Source: UBA2988 sp965237965
GTDB taxonomy: Bacteria > Gemmatimonadota > Gemmatimonadetes > Longimicrobiales > Gaopeijiaceae
Assembly (NCBI GenBank): GCA_965237965.1
Contig: CBDEGT010000003.1
Span: forward strand, 1,474,695 to 1,538,694
Length of the DNA stretch: 64,000 nt
Direction of reading: 5' to 3'
In this document: positions 1-9,093 of the stretch, piece after piece
Position numbering within the stretch: the stretch's first letter is position 1
Layout of the letters: the number at the start of each line of letters is the position of its first letter
Translations under genes and position numbers: made by a program
The notes under the pieces: model-generated
Told to the model about the DNA's origin: nothing
The model's input: only the letters and a program-made list of their open reading frames with translations
Database searches by the model: none

Positions 1-201
1 CCCCCGACACGGGCTCGGGTGGGGATGGGCGCTTGGACACGTACGCTGGGTTGCGGGGGATAGGCGGATCGGGTGGCCGTACCCTCGGTGCGGATCCGCG
101 GATCCGCAGCTCGCAGTTCGCATGCCGCGCCTTGCCGCGGCTCCCGCCCGCTCCGCATTCTACGCCCCTTGCAACCTTCACCGGGCCTCCCGAGGAGCAT
201 C

Positions 202-417
202 TTGGCCCGTCTCGCAGTGCTTCAGCCCGATCCGCGCGCCGCCGCCCGGTTGCTCGCCGCATTGGCGGACGACCACGGGCTGATCGAGTGTCGTGACGTG
301 TCGCGATTCTGGGATGTCGTTACGACCCGGCAGCTGGACGGCTGCGTGGTGGACGGCTTCGTGCACCGGGAGACGCGCCGACGCTCGCACCCGGCGAACC
401 AGCGAGTGCCCTGGTGA
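202..417 (+). CDS. small hypothetical protein translationally coupled to dacB
   Basis: A 71-residue frame opens with TTG at 202, four bases after a GAGGAG ribosome site (192-197). Its TGA at 415-417 overlaps the GTG start of dacB (GTGA), the usual sign of translational coupling. The product starts ARLAVLQPDP and contains LDGCVVDGF, which loosely recalls the first strands of a response-regulator receiver domain; it is far too short for a complete one. It may be a truncated regulator or a genuine small protein. The function is unknown. The coupling and ribosome site are seen directly; the receiver resemblance is inference. Confidence 0.45.
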   Translation: MARLAVLQPDPRAAARLLAALADDHGLIECRDVSRFWDVVTTRQLDGCVVDGFVHRETRRRSHPANQRVPW

Positions 418-1916
418 GGCCGGCTTTGGTGCTGACCGTCCTGACGGTCGGCTGGAGTTGTTCCCCGCGGGCACCCGAACCGCCACCTCCCCCCGATCCG
501 CTCGCGGTCGTGAGGTTCGGGCCACTCGCGGGAGCGCAGTGGGGGGTGCTGGCGGTCGACCTCGCTACGGGTGAGACCTTGCTCGCCCACGACCCGGAGC
601 GCCGGATGATCCCGGGCTCCGCGATGAAGCTGCTCACGACGGTCGCCGCGCTCGACCTGCTCGGTCCGGATTACCGCTGGGAGACCACCCTCCTGAGCAC
701 CGGCTCCTTGAGCACGTCGGATTCGGATCCCTTGGTGTCCGGAGTGACTGTCGATGGCGACCTGATCGTCGCGGCGACGGGAGATCCCACGCTGTCCGCA
801 CGATGGTGGGATTCGGACTCCGAAGCGCTCCAGCGACTGGCGGAATCGCTCGACGAGGTCGGCATCCGCAGGGTGTCCGGAGCGCTCGTGGTCGACGCCT
901 CGATGTGGGACTCGGTCAGCGTGCGCCCGAGCTGGATGGTCGAGGATCTGCCCGTCGCGGCAGGAGCCTCGGGAGGCGCGTTCGCGCTCGCGGAGGGGGA
1001 GACCCACATCGAGGTACGGGGTGGCCCCGCGCCGGGTGACTCGGTGACCGTGCGCTGGTGGCCGTTCGGCGAGGACGGGTTCGTGCGTGCTCGCCTGGAC
1101 ACCGGGTCCGACACCACGCTAGAGGTCGAAGTCGCGTTCCTTCCGGAGTCGCGCGCCCTCGAGCTGACCGGAAGCGTGCCGGTGGGACGCGTGGACACCC
1201 TCTCGGTCGCGACCCGCGATCCGGTGCGGCAGGCAGCGGCGGCCCTGCACCGAGCCATCGCCGGTCGCGGCGTGGCCGTCGAGGGCGGGTGGCGCGTCGC
1301 CTGGGCCCCCGGTGAGCCGCTGGGAGGGGAGTGTGTCTCCGGCAGCGTGCGGTCGTGCGACGATGCTCGCCCCCTGCGAACCCTCCCCTCCCCCACGCTC
1401 CTCGAGATCGTGGCGGCCACCCTCGGAACCAGCCAGAACTGGATCGCCGAACAGATCATCCGGAGCGTGGGCGGCGTCAGCGCGGGCCGGGCAGCCTGGC
1501 CGGAGGGCACGGACGCAGCCCTCCGCCACGTCGCGGAGGTCGTGGGCGTCGATCCGCAAGACTTCAAGCTGGTGGACGGCTCTGGCCTTTCGGTCCAGAA
1601 CCTGGCTACCCCGCGAGCGCTCGTCCGCCTGCTCACGTACGCGCGCGGCCGCCCGTGGGGCGACGCCTTCCGCGCGGCGCTCGCGGAGCCGGGCGAGGCA
1701 GACGCCACGCTCGAGGACCGGCTGGCCGGCCTCGAGGGCCGCGTCTTCGCGAAGACCGGAACGCTCACCAACGTGTCGGCTCTCGCCGGGTACCTCCTGG
1801 ACGCCGGCGGTAGGGAGGTAGCTTTCGCGATTCTGGTGAACGGCGCCAATCTTCCCGCGGTCTCGGTCCGTGACGCCATCGATGCGATCGTTCGACGGCT
1901 CGCATCGGGACGGTAG
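414..1916 (+). CDS. dacB: D-alanyl-D-alanine carboxypeptidase/endopeptidase (PBP4 family, S13)
   Basis: Penicillin-binding peptidase that trims D-Ala-D-Ala stem peptides or cleaves peptidoglycan cross-links in the periplasm. The three active-site motifs are present: SxxK as SAMK near residue 69, SxN as SQN near residue 341, and KTG near residue 446. The N terminus is hydrophobic and ends in GWSC followed by a Pro-rich linker, so it is probably exported, perhaps as a lipoprotein, although the lipobox is imperfect. About 500 residues is normal for the S13 family. The GTG start overlaps the stop of the small gene upstream. Confidence 0.93.
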   Translation: MRPALVLTVLTVGWSCSPRAPEPPPPPDPLAVVRFGPLAGAQWGVLAVDLATGETLLAHDPERRMIPGSAMKLLTTVAALDLLGPDYRWETTLLSTGSLSTSDSDPLVSGVTVDGDLIVAATGDPTLSARWWDSDSEALQRLAESLDEVGIRRVSGALVVDASMWDSVSVRPSWMVEDLPVAAGASGGAFALAEGETHIEVRGGPAPGDSVTVRWWPFGEDGFVRARLDTGSDTTLEVEVAFLPESRALELTGSVPVGRVDTLSVATRDPVRQAAAALHRAIAGRGVAVEGGWRVAWAPGEPLGGECVSGSVRSCDDARPLRTLPSPTLLEIVAATLGTSQNWIAEQIIRSVGGVSAGRAAWPEGTDAALRHVAEVVGVDPQDFKLVDGSGLSVQNLATPRALVRLLTYARGRPWGDAFRAALAEPGEADATLEDRLAGLEGRVFAKTGTLTNVSALAGYLLDAGGREVAFAILVNGANLPAVSVRDAIDAIVRRLASGR

Positions 1917-2113
1917 AGCCTCGAAGCACGGGATCGTGGGACGGCCCCCGTCTTCATCCCGCCACCGCCGAGCACCGGCCCGATCCGCTCGCCCCGGAAG
2001 GTCAGCGAAGGGGTCTACCCGTCCCCCACCAGTCCCTCCCCCGAGGCGGCGGGAGGTACCCTCACGCGGTCTCCTCGACCCACGAAAAGCCCCTAAAACT
2101 CACCATTTTGGAC

Positions 2114-2143
2114 TTGACGCCCCCCAAGCCCCCCCGGTAGGTT
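2114..2143 (+). promoter_or_regulatory. putative promoter of the suf operon
   Basis: TTGACG at 2114-2119, an 18-base spacer and TAGGTT at 2138-2143 lie 40 bases before the first suf start codon. The same TTGACG-N18-TAnnTT arrangement precedes rpmH and the operon at 42 kb. The rest of the 1917-2182 gap shows no gene. Confidence 0.5.
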
Positions 2144-2182
2144 GATGAGACGCAGAATCATTCTAAATAAGGCTTTTGCAAA

Positions 2183-2989
2183 GTGGCCTCGGACCCCGGC
2201 ATGCCTGACACACCGATCCTGAGAATCGAGAATCTTCACACCAAGGTCGCGGACGAGAACCTCGACATCCTGAAAGGGCTGAACCTTGAGATCAGCCCCG
2301 GTGCCGTCCACGCCATCATGGGCCCCAACGGCTCGGGTAAGAGCACCCTCGCCAAGGTGCTGATGGGTCACCCCGGATACCAGGTCACGAAGGGTCGGGT
2401 CGACTTCGACGGGCGGGATCTGCTCGAGCAGGATCCGCACGAGCGTGCCCGGGCGGGCGTCTTTCTCGCCTTCCAGTATCCGGTCGAGATCCCCGGCGTC
2501 TCCATCGCGAACTTTCTGCGCACCGCGATGCAGTCGCACCTCGCCGAGGACGAGGAGTTGGACCTGTTCGATTTTCAAGATCTCTTGCTCGATCGAATGA
2601 AACTCCTCGCGGTCGACCCTTCCTTCGCCGAGCGGCCCGTCAACGACGGGTTCAGCGGCGGAGAGAAGAAGCGAAACGAGATCCTCCAGATGGCGGTGCT
2701 CAAGCCCAGGCTGGCGATCATGGACGAGACCGACTCGGGGCTCGATATCGACGCTCTCAAGGTGGTCGCACAGGGGGTCAACACGCTGCGCCGCGAGGAT
2801 CCGGCCATGTCTGTGCTGATGATCACGCATTACCAGCGGATGTTGGACTACCTCGAGCCCGATGTCGTGCACGTGATGGTGGACGGTCGCATGGTCCGTT
2901 CCGGTGGCCCGGAGGTCGCACTGTGGTTGGAAGAAGAGGGGTACGCCTCGTGGCGTGAAGCGGAAGACAAAGCCGTAGTGGGGAGGTAG
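2183..2989 (+). CDS. sufC: Fe-S cluster assembly ATPase SufC
   Basis: Soluble ABC-type ATPase of the SufBCD scaffold, which builds Fe-S clusters. Walker A reads GPNGSGKST, the signature is FSGGEKKRNE, and Walker B is LAIMDETDSGLD, the SufC-type variant with DET. The GTG at 2183 gives 268 residues; an in-frame ATG at 2201 gives 262 and is an equally good start, since neither has a strong ribosome site. It is the first gene of the suf operon, with sufB three bases downstream. Confidence 0.96.
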   Translation: MASDPGMPDTPILRIENLHTKVADENLDILKGLNLEISPGAVHAIMGPNGSGKSTLAKVLMGHPGYQVTKGRVDFDGRDLLEQDPHERARAGVFLAFQYPVEIPGVSIANFLRTAMQSHLAEDEELDLFDFQDLLLDRMKLLAVDPSFAERPVNDGFSGGEKKRNEILQMAVLKPRLAIMDETDSGLDIDALKVVAQGVNTLRREDPAMSVLMITHYQRMLDYLEPDVVHVMVDGRMVRSGGPEVALWLEEEGYASWREAEDKAVVGR

Positions 2990-2992
2990 GCC

Positions 2993-4408
2993 ATGCCCAA
3001 GAACGAAGTCGTCGAACGCCTCGATTTGGACATGTACAGGTACGACTTTCGGAGCGAGGACAAGCCGGTCTTCCGCACCGAGCCCGGGCTCTCGGAGGAG
3101 GTCGTGCGCGCGATCTCCGCGCATAAGGATGAGCCCGATTGGATGCTCGAGTTTCGCCTCAAGGCATACCGGCTGTACCTGAGGAAGCCGATGCCCACCT
3201 GGGGCTCGGACCTGTCCCACCTCGAGAGCGTGCTCGACCAGATCTATTACTACGTCCGTCCCCAGGACCGGATGAAGAACAACTGGGAGGACGTACCGGA
3301 CAACATCAAGGACACCTTCCAAAAGCTGGGCATCCCCGAGGCTGAACAGAAGATCCTGGCCGGCGTCGGCGCGCAGTACGAGTCGGAGATGGTTTATCAC
3401 TCGCTCAAGAAGGAGTGGGACGAGAAGGGGGTGATCTTCGACTCGATCGAGGACGGACTGAGGAAGCATCCGGACCTGTTCCGCAAGCACTTCGCGACCG
3501 TGATTCCCCCCGCGGACAACAAGTTCGCGGCGCTCAACTCGGCGGTGTGGTCGGGAGGCTCGTTCGTCTACATCCCCAAGGGCGTGCAGCTCGAAACCCC
3601 GTTGCAGGCGTACTTCCGCGTGAACCAGGAACGGATGGGGCAGTTCGAGCGCACGCTGATCATCGCCGACGAGGGAAGCCGAGCGCACTACATCGAGGGC
3701 TGCACGGCTCCGGTCTACTCGACCGAGTCGTTCCACTCGGGCGTGATCGAGATCGTGGTCGCGCGGGACGCGCATTTCCGCTACACGACCATCCAGAACT
3801 GGTCGCGCAACATGTACAACCTGGTCACCCAGCGGGCTCTGGTGAACCAGGGCGCGACCATGGAGTGGCTGGACGGGAACCTGGGTTCCAAGGCGACCAT
3901 GAAGTACCCATCCTGCTACTTGGTCGGCGAGGGCGCTCACGGCTCGATCCTCTCGATCGCGTATGCGGGCGACGGACAGCACCAGGACACCGGCGGCAAG
4001 GTGGTGCACGCCGCGCCCCGTACGACATCGAGCATCGTGTCCAAGTCGATCTCGAAGGGCACCGGGCGTTCCTCGTACCGGGGTCTTTGCAAGGTCTACG
4101 AGGGCTCGCATTCAGCCCGATCGAACGTCGAATGCGATGCCCTGCTCATCAACGAAACCGCGCGCACCGACACGTATCCGTACATCGAGATCGAGGAACG
4201 ATCGGCCAACGTGGGGCACGAGGCGACGGTCTCGAAGATCGGTGACGAGCAGCTCTTCTACCTGACGAGCCGGGGAATGAGCGAGGAAGAGGCAATGGCG
4301 CTCATCGTGCGCGGCTTCATCGAGCCGATCGCGAAGTTGCTCCCGCTCGAGTACGCGGTCGAGCTCAACCGCCTCATCGAAATGGAGATGGAGGGCTCGG
4401 TTGGCTGA
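2993..4408 (+). CDS. sufB: Fe-S cluster assembly scaffold SufB
   Basis: 471-residue SufB, the core scaffold subunit that with SufD and SufC receives sulfur and assembles the cluster. The C-terminal half contains the conserved beta-helix region with RSSYRGLCKVYEG, the cysteine in SNVECDALL that corresponds to the essential C-terminal Cys, and the ETARTDTYPYIE block. Length and architecture are typical. It starts 3 bases after sufC, and its end overlaps sufD by 8 bases. Confidence 0.96.
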   Translation: MPKNEVVERLDLDMYRYDFRSEDKPVFRTEPGLSEEVVRAISAHKDEPDWMLEFRLKAYRLYLRKPMPTWGSDLSHLESVLDQIYYYVRPQDRMKNNWEDVPDNIKDTFQKLGIPEAEQKILAGVGAQYESEMVYHSLKKEWDEKGVIFDSIEDGLRKHPDLFRKHFATVIPPADNKFAALNSAVWSGGSFVYIPKGVQLETPLQAYFRVNQERMGQFERTLIIADEGSRAHYIEGCTAPVYSTESFHSGVIEIVVARDAHFRYTTIQNWSRNMYNLVTQRALVNQGATMEWLDGNLGSKATMKYPSCYLVGEGAHGSILSIAYAGDGQHQDTGGKVVHAAPRTTSSIVSKSISKGTGRSSYRGLCKVYEGSHSARSNVECDALLINETARTDTYPYIEIEERSANVGHEATVSKIGDEQLFYLTSRGMSEEEAMALIVRGFIEPIAKLLPLEYAVELNRLIEMEMEGSVG

Positions 4409-5765
4409 GGCGGTCGCGAATCGCGTCAGGCAGAAGGCACGCATCGGAAGAGCGCTCGATCGGGCTGCCGTCGAGGGGCTGACCGCGACCGAGCCCGCAT
4501 GGCTGGCACAGCGACGGTTGCACGCGTGGGGTGTGTACGAGGCCACCCCGATGCCGAACACGCATCAGGAGGAGTGGCGCTACACCGACCTCGCGCGGAA
4601 GCTGGCGCTCGATCGGCTCAGGCTTTCCCACGCGGTTTCGCTCGCCGACGATCCCCGAGCGTGGCCTACGCTGCTGAGACGTGCCATGGCCGAGGACCAT
4701 GACGCGTCCGGACACCTCGTGCTGGTGGACGGCTGCGTCGTGCACACCGACATACGGACCGACCTCTCCTCGCGAGGCGTGGTGCTCTCGTCGCTGCGCC
4801 AAGCGGTCGTCGAGCATCCCGAGCTGCTCGAGAAGCACCTCGCCAATCACGTGGTTCCACCCGAAGACGGCAAGCTACAGGCGCTCAACGCCGCGCTGTG
4901 GACGGACGGGGTCTTCCTGCACGTCCCTCAGGGCGTACGGTTGGAGAGCCCGGTCCGAGTGACGCGGTGGTACTCGGAACCGGGAGCGGCCTTCTTCTCG
5001 CGTAGCTTGATCGTGGCCGAGGCCACGACTCAGCTCTCGTACGTGGACGAGGCGCTCTCGGACGACCTACCCGAACCCACGCTTACCTCGACCGCGGTCG
5101 AAGTGATCGCGCTCGACGGGGCCCGTGTCCAGTACGTGGCGGTGCAGCGCCTCGGGAGGGGTGCGTTCTACCAGACGGCACAGCGCACCCTCGCCAGCAG
5201 GGACGCCACGCTCGACACGTTGAACGTGAGCCTGGGCGCGACCACCACGCGCGTCGACTTGAACGCACGGCTGCTCGGCCCCGGCGCCGACAGCAACATG
5301 CTGGGGCTCTACTTGGGTGATGGCGACCAGCACTTCGACCACAACACGAGTCAGGACCACGTCGCCCCCGCGGCGCGGAGCGACCTGCTCTACAAGGGAG
5401 CTCTCGACGGCGCCAGCCGCTCGGTCTTTCGTGGCGTCATCCGGGTGGCCAACGAGGCGCAACAGACCGACGCCTACCAGACCAACCGGAATCTCATTCT
5501 GTCGGATGGGGCTCGTGCCGACTCGCTACCCAATCTCGAGATCGAGGCCGATGACGTAAAATGCTCACACGGCGCCACGGTCGGGCAGCTTGATGAGGAG
5601 ACGCTCTTCTACCTGATGAGTCGGGGATTGTCGCGAGGCCAAGCCGAGCGTCTCGTAGTGGTCGGATTCCTGGGCGAAGTGCTCCAGCGGCTACCGCTCG
5701 GCGGGGTGACCCAGAAGGTCACGCGCGTGATCGAGGAGAAGCTTCGTAGCGAAGTGCATGGCTGA
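4401..5765 (+). CDS. sufD: Fe-S cluster assembly protein SufD
   Basis: 454-residue SufB/SufD-family protein that pairs with SufB in the SufBC2D complex. It carries the family block with LYKGALDGASRSVFRG, a QTDAYQTNRNL segment and a conserved SHGATVGQLDEETLFYL tail. TTG at 4401 is the chosen start because it overlaps the sufB stop by 8 bases and matches the usual N-terminal extent. Its end overlaps the Rieske gene by 8 bases, so the operon is tightly coupled. Confidence 0.93.
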   Translation: MAEAVANRVRQKARIGRALDRAAVEGLTATEPAWLAQRRLHAWGVYEATPMPNTHQEEWRYTDLARKLALDRLRLSHAVSLADDPRAWPTLLRRAMAEDHDASGHLVLVDGCVVHTDIRTDLSSRGVVLSSLRQAVVEHPELLEKHLANHVVPPEDGKLQALNAALWTDGVFLHVPQGVRLESPVRVTRWYSEPGAAFFSRSLIVAEATTQLSYVDEALSDDLPEPTLTSTAVEVIALDGARVQYVAVQRLGRGAFYQTAQRTLASRDATLDTLNVSLGATTTRVDLNARLLGPGADSNMLGLYLGDGDQHFDHNTSQDHVAPAARSDLLYKGALDGASRSVFRGVIRVANEAQQTDAYQTNRNLILSDGARADSLPNLEIEADDVKCSHGATVGQLDEETLFYLMSRGLSRGQAERLVVVGFLGEVLQRLPLGGVTQKVTRVIEEKLRSEVHG

Positions 5766-6069
5766 GTGGGTGCGAGTGGCTGCGACCGGGGACTGCCCAA
5801 CGGGCCGTCTCCTCGAAGTGGCGGCAGGGAGCGAACGGATCGTGCTGGCCAACGTGGATGGGAACTTCTACGCTCTTCTCGACCGCTGCAGCCACCAAGA
5901 CTATCCGCTTTCCCACGGTGAGCTGGAAGGGACCCGGCTCGAGTGCATATACCACGGCGCCAAGTTCGACGTCTGCACCGGTCTCGCCATGCAACTACCC
6001 GCCATCCGGCCCGTGAAGACCTATCCGGTCGAGATCCGCGGCGACGCCGTGTTCGTCGAGGTCCAGTGA
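5758..6069 (+). CDS. Rieske [2Fe-2S] ferredoxin in the suf operon
   Basis: 103-residue stand-alone Rieske protein of the kind that feeds electrons to non-heme iron oxygenases. Both cluster motifs are visible: C-S-H in RCSHQDYPLS near residue 43 and C-x2-H in CIYHGAKFD near residue 62. It overlaps sufD upstream and sufS downstream (GTGA), so it is cotranscribed with the Fe-S machinery. Similar small Rieske genes occur inside suf operons of many bacteria, where a redox role in cluster assembly is suspected but not established. Confidence 0.9.
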   Translation: MAEWVRVAATGDCPTGRLLEVAAGSERIVLANVDGNFYALLDRCSHQDYPLSHGELEGTRLECIYHGAKFDVCTGLAMQLPAIRPVKTYPVEIRGDAVFVEVQ

Positions 6070-7325
6070 CGCCCCCGACCATGACCGCAGCAAATTCTGG
6101 GATCGATCCAGGGACCCTCCGTCAGGATTTCCCGATCCTCGGCCAGCTCGTGAACGGGCGCCCGCTCGTCTACCTCGACAACGCCGCGACCACGCAAAAA
6201 CCGGCTCCGGTGCTTGCGGCGCTCGACGACTATTACCGTAAGGACAACGCGAACGTCCACCGCGGAATCCACGAGCTCTCGCGTCGCGCTACTCTCGCCT
6301 ACGAAGGGGCCCGCGCTCGGGTCGCGCGCTTCATCGGAGCGGACGACGTGGGAGAGGTCGTGTTCACCCGCGGTACAACTGAGGCGCTGAACCTGATGGC
6401 GTTCAGCTGGGGTCTCGAGTTTCTCCAGCGCGGCGACGAGATCCTCCTCACCGAGATGGAGCACCACTCGAACATCGTACCGTGGCAGCTCGTCGCCCGG
6501 CGGACGGGTGCTGTTCTCAGGTGGCTGGACCTCGACGATCAAGGGATGCTGCGCCTGGCCGAGCTCCCGAGCCTGCTCAACGCGCGTACGCGCTTGGTCA
6601 GCCTCACGCACGTCTCGAACGCGCTCGGTACCGTGAATCCGCTCGCTGAGATCGTACGAACCGTACGCGCCAGGAGCGAGGCAGTGGTACTGGTCGACGG
6701 CGCACAAGCGGCCCCTCACTTGTCGGTCGACGTCCGATCGCTGGGCTGCGATGCATACGCATTCAGCGGTCATAAGATGTGCGGCCCCACTGGAATCGGT
6801 GTGCTCTGGGCCCGTCGTCTCATGCTCGAGGCCATGCCCCCGTTCCAGGGAGGCGGCGAGATGATCAGGATCGTGGAGCGCGACGCGAGCACATGGGCGG
6901 ACCTGCCGCACAAGTTCGAAGCCGGGACCCCGCACATCGCGGGCGCTGTTGGATTGGCCGCAGCGGTCGAGTATCTGGAAGGGATCGGGATGGCACGGGT
7001 CGCGCTCCATGAGCGCGCCCTGCTGGAGTACGCGGTCGAACGATTGGCGGAGGTTCCGGGCCTGCGCATCCTGGGCCCCACCGACCTGAGCCAGCGCTCC
7101 GGAGCGATTTCGTTTATGCTGGGGGATGCTCATCCGCACGATATCGCCACCATCCTCGACTCCGAGGGCATCGCGGTGCGAGCCGGTCATCACTGCGCCC
7201 AGCTCGTGATGCGCCGCTTCGATGTTTCCGCCACCACGCGTGCCTCGTTCTACTTCTATAACACCGTCGAGGACGTCGATCGGCTGATAGCCGGACTGCA
7301 CACGGTGCGCGGGATCTTCGGCTGA
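6066..7325 (+). CDS. sufS: cysteine desulfurase SufS (group II)
   Basis: PLP enzyme that takes sulfur from cysteine and passes it as persulfide to SufU or SufE. The PLP lysine lies in FSGHKMCGPTGIG and the catalytic cysteine in RAGHHCAQLVMRRF. LDNAATTQKP and the EMEHHSNIVPW block are typical. GTG at 6066 overlaps the Rieske stop and has GAGG four bases upstream; ATG at 6081 is an alternative that removes five residues. About 415 residues is the normal length. Confidence 0.95.
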   Translation: MTPPTMTAANSGIDPGTLRQDFPILGQLVNGRPLVYLDNAATTQKPAPVLAALDDYYRKDNANVHRGIHELSRRATLAYEGARARVARFIGADDVGEVVFTRGTTEALNLMAFSWGLEFLQRGDEILLTEMEHHSNIVPWQLVARRTGAVLRWLDLDDQGMLRLAELPSLLNARTRLVSLTHVSNALGTVNPLAEIVRTVRARSEAVVLVDGAQAAPHLSVDVRSLGCDAYAFSGHKMCGPTGIGVLWARRLMLEAMPPFQGGGEMIRIVERDASTWADLPHKFEAGTPHIAGAVGLAAAVEYLEGIGMARVALHERALLEYAVERLAEVPGLRILGPTDLSQRSGAISFMLGDAHPHDIATILDSEGIAVRAGHHCAQLVMRRFDVSATTRASFYFYNTVEDVDRLIAGLHTVRGIFG

Positions 7326-7337
7326 AGGAGCTGGGCC

Positions 7338-7817
7338 ATGGAGCACCCCCCCCTCGAATCGCTGTACCAGCATCTGATCCTCGAGCATTACCGTAGGCCG
7401 AGGAATCGGGGTGAGCTCCCCGACAGCACGGTGGAAGTGCACATGGCCAATCCGGTGTGCGGAGACGAGATCCGCCTGCAGCTCAGGATCGAGGGCGACG
7501 TGATCGAGGACGCTCGTTTCGTGGGACAGGGCTGCTCGATATCGCAAGCCGCGGTCTCGATGCTGACCGGGCTGATCGGGGGCCGCAGGACGAGCGACGC
7601 CGACGAGCTCGCCGCTAGCTTCACCCGAATGATGCGCGGCGACGCCGCGGCCGCGGGCGACCGGCGGCTGGGCGATCTGCGCGCGCTCCAGGGGGTGAGC
7701 AAGTTCCCCGTCCGGATCAAGTGCGCGCTCCTCTGCTTCGACGCGCTGCAAGAGGCGCTGAAGCGATCCGGTCACGCAGCCGGCGCCGCACAGCATCGGT
7801 CGGAGGACGGAAACTGA
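7338..7817 (+). CDS. sufU: SUF scaffold/sulfur-transfer protein SufU
   Basis: 159-residue NifU/SufU-family protein. In SUF systems without a neighbouring SufE it acts as a zinc-dependent sulfurtransferase that accepts persulfide from SufS. The three conserved cysteines are visible in NPVCGDEI, GQGCSISQA and RIKCALLCFDAL, with the Asp after the first Cys. It has the extra segment before the third Cys that separates SufU from IscU. It lies 12 bases after sufS and is the last clear suf gene. Confidence 0.93.
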   Translation: MEHPPLESLYQHLILEHYRRPRNRGELPDSTVEVHMANPVCGDEIRLQLRIEGDVIEDARFVGQGCSISQAAVSMLTGLIGGRRTSDADELAASFTRMMRGDAAAAGDRRLGDLRALQGVSKFPVRIKCALLCFDALQEALKRSGHAAGAAQHRSEDGN

Positions 7818-7822
7818 ACCCC

Positions 7823-8383
7823 GTGCCCGTCTGGTCCGATCAGGTCACGGATCCCTCCGTCGGAAGCGTGCGCATCTGGGTCACAGAGACGGCGGTGCGG
7901 CGCATCGACTTCCGTTCCGAGCCGAATTCCGATCTCGGCCACGTGTCGCCGGGAGAGTCACTTTCATCGGCGCCGCCACCGCCCCACCTGCAGGGGGCCG
8001 TCGCCGCGCTCCACGATTACTTCGCGGGCGCCCGGACGAGCTTCGACCTGCCCCTCGACCTGAGCCCGGCGACCGAGTTCCAGCGACGCGTGTACGACCG
8101 TCTGCTGCTGATCCCGTACGGCCGGGTGGTCACGTACGGTGAGGTCGCACGCGACATCGGGGAGGATCCGAGCAAGGCCCGCGCGGTCGGTCAGGCGGTG
8201 GGTGCCAACCCGATCGCGATCATGGTGCCCTGCCATCGGGTGGTCGCGGCCGACGGCCGCCTGGTCGGCTTCGGCGGTGGAATCGGTCGAAAGGCCGCGC
8301 TGCTAGGGCTCGAGGGAGTCGACGTGGACGGTTCCCGACCATCCTCCCGCGTGCGTCCCGAGATCATCCGGCTTCGCCTCTGA
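7823..8383 (+). CDS. ogt: methylated-DNA--[protein]-cysteine S-methyltransferase
   Basis: Suicide DNA-repair enzyme that transfers alkyl groups from O6-alkylguanine to its own cysteine. The active site VPCHRVV is present, followed by the conserved GFGGGIGRKAALLGLEG. The helix-turn-helix region includes YGRVVTYGEVA. GTG at 7823 is the first standard start after the sufU stop (7817); a GGAGGA lies 15 bases upstream, so a CTG at 7814 cannot be excluded. It may be cotranscribed with suf. Confidence 0.92.
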   Translation: MPVWSDQVTDPSVGSVRIWVTETAVRRIDFRSEPNSDLGHVSPGESLSSAPPPPHLQGAVAALHDYFAGARTSFDLPLDLSPATEFQRRVYDRLLLIPYGRVVTYGEVARDIGEDPSKARAVGQAVGANPIAIMVPCHRVVAADGRLVGFGGGIGRKAALLGLEGVDVDGSRPSSRVRPEIIRLRL

Positions 8384-8434
8384 GGAAAAGCCGAACTAAG
8401 TCGCTATCCGACCATGATTTATAGAAGATACACC

Positions 8435-8766
8435 ATGGCCTGTGCCACCTGGATCTCCTTGCTTGCGGTGCTCTCCTGCCGGGGCGAGCCGCAGGAGGCG
8501 GAGGTCCCGGATCCGTACCCACCCCTCGCGATCGAGCCACTTGCCGACGCCGAATTGATGGGAGTCGATCGGCGGCCACCGCCGCGTGCGGGGACGAGGC
8601 CGGCGGACCCTTTTCGGAACGGACGCTGCTGGTCGGGTTCGAGCCGGCGACCGCGCGGGAGGACGGGGGTCGGCCCACCGTCGCCGAACGCTCGCGCCGT
8701 CCCGGGCTGCCGGCGATCACCGGCGCGGCGCAGATTTGCGATCAGCACGACCGCCTAACGAAGTAG
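8435..8766 (+). pseudogene. small lipoprotein gene with a frameshift
   Basis: ATG at 8435 starts MACATWISLLAVLSC, a lipoprotein signal with the cysteine at residue 15, followed by an acidic, Pro-rich stretch. Near 8570-8590 coding character (high GC at third positions, ERTLLVGFEPATA) moves to another frame and runs to TAG at 8764-8766. The two parts together give about 110 residues. A one-base consensus error or a true frameshift would both explain this. The function is unknown. Confidence 0.4.
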
Positions 8767-8800
8767 AGATTCTTGCTGCGCGTAGCCGCGGCAAGAATCT
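8767..8800. terminator. hairpin after the small lipoprotein gene
   Basis: A 14-bp stem, AGATTCTTGCTGCG paired with CGCGGCAAGAATCT (one G-U pair), encloses a six-base loop. It begins right after the TAG stop. No U-tract follows, so it may be a factor-dependent terminator or an element end. Confidence 0.5.
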
Positions 8801-9093
8801 GGTGTTGGGCTCAATCCGGGCGAGGGAGCGGGAGGGAGCCGTGGTTTTGGGTTTTCAATGCTGCGGGGAGGGTAGTGAGACGTGGGCGAGTGGCCGAGAG
8901 GCGCTCCGGGAGTGGTCGGAGGGTGGGGGCAGCGGTTCAGGGGAGGGGCTCGGAGATGTGGTTTGGCTCCAGCTGTCAGATAGGAGGGGGGTGAGGGGGA
9001 GGAGCGGAAAGGGAAGGATGCAGCGAGGCTGGGCGACCCAGCGCTGGGCTGGGGCACAAGGGCAGGCGGGAGCGGCGATCGGCAGTCCGTGGA
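8801..9093. other. purine-rich non-coding stretch
   Basis: Strongly G-rich on the + strand, with many GGGAG and GGAGGG runs and no convincing codon structure. It lies between the hairpin at 8767-8800 and the end of the IS91-like transposase and may be the element's terminal region. Confidence 0.4.

Noticed and set aside
2093..4111. 672-codon open frame antisense to sufC and sufB
   Set aside because: Shadow of the sufCB reading frames in GC-rich DNA; no motif, no ribosome site, and the opposite strand encodes clear SufC and SufB.
6021..7796. 591-codon antisense frame over sufS and sufU
   Set aside because: Overlaps unmistakable SufS/SufU; composition is that of a reverse-strand shadow.
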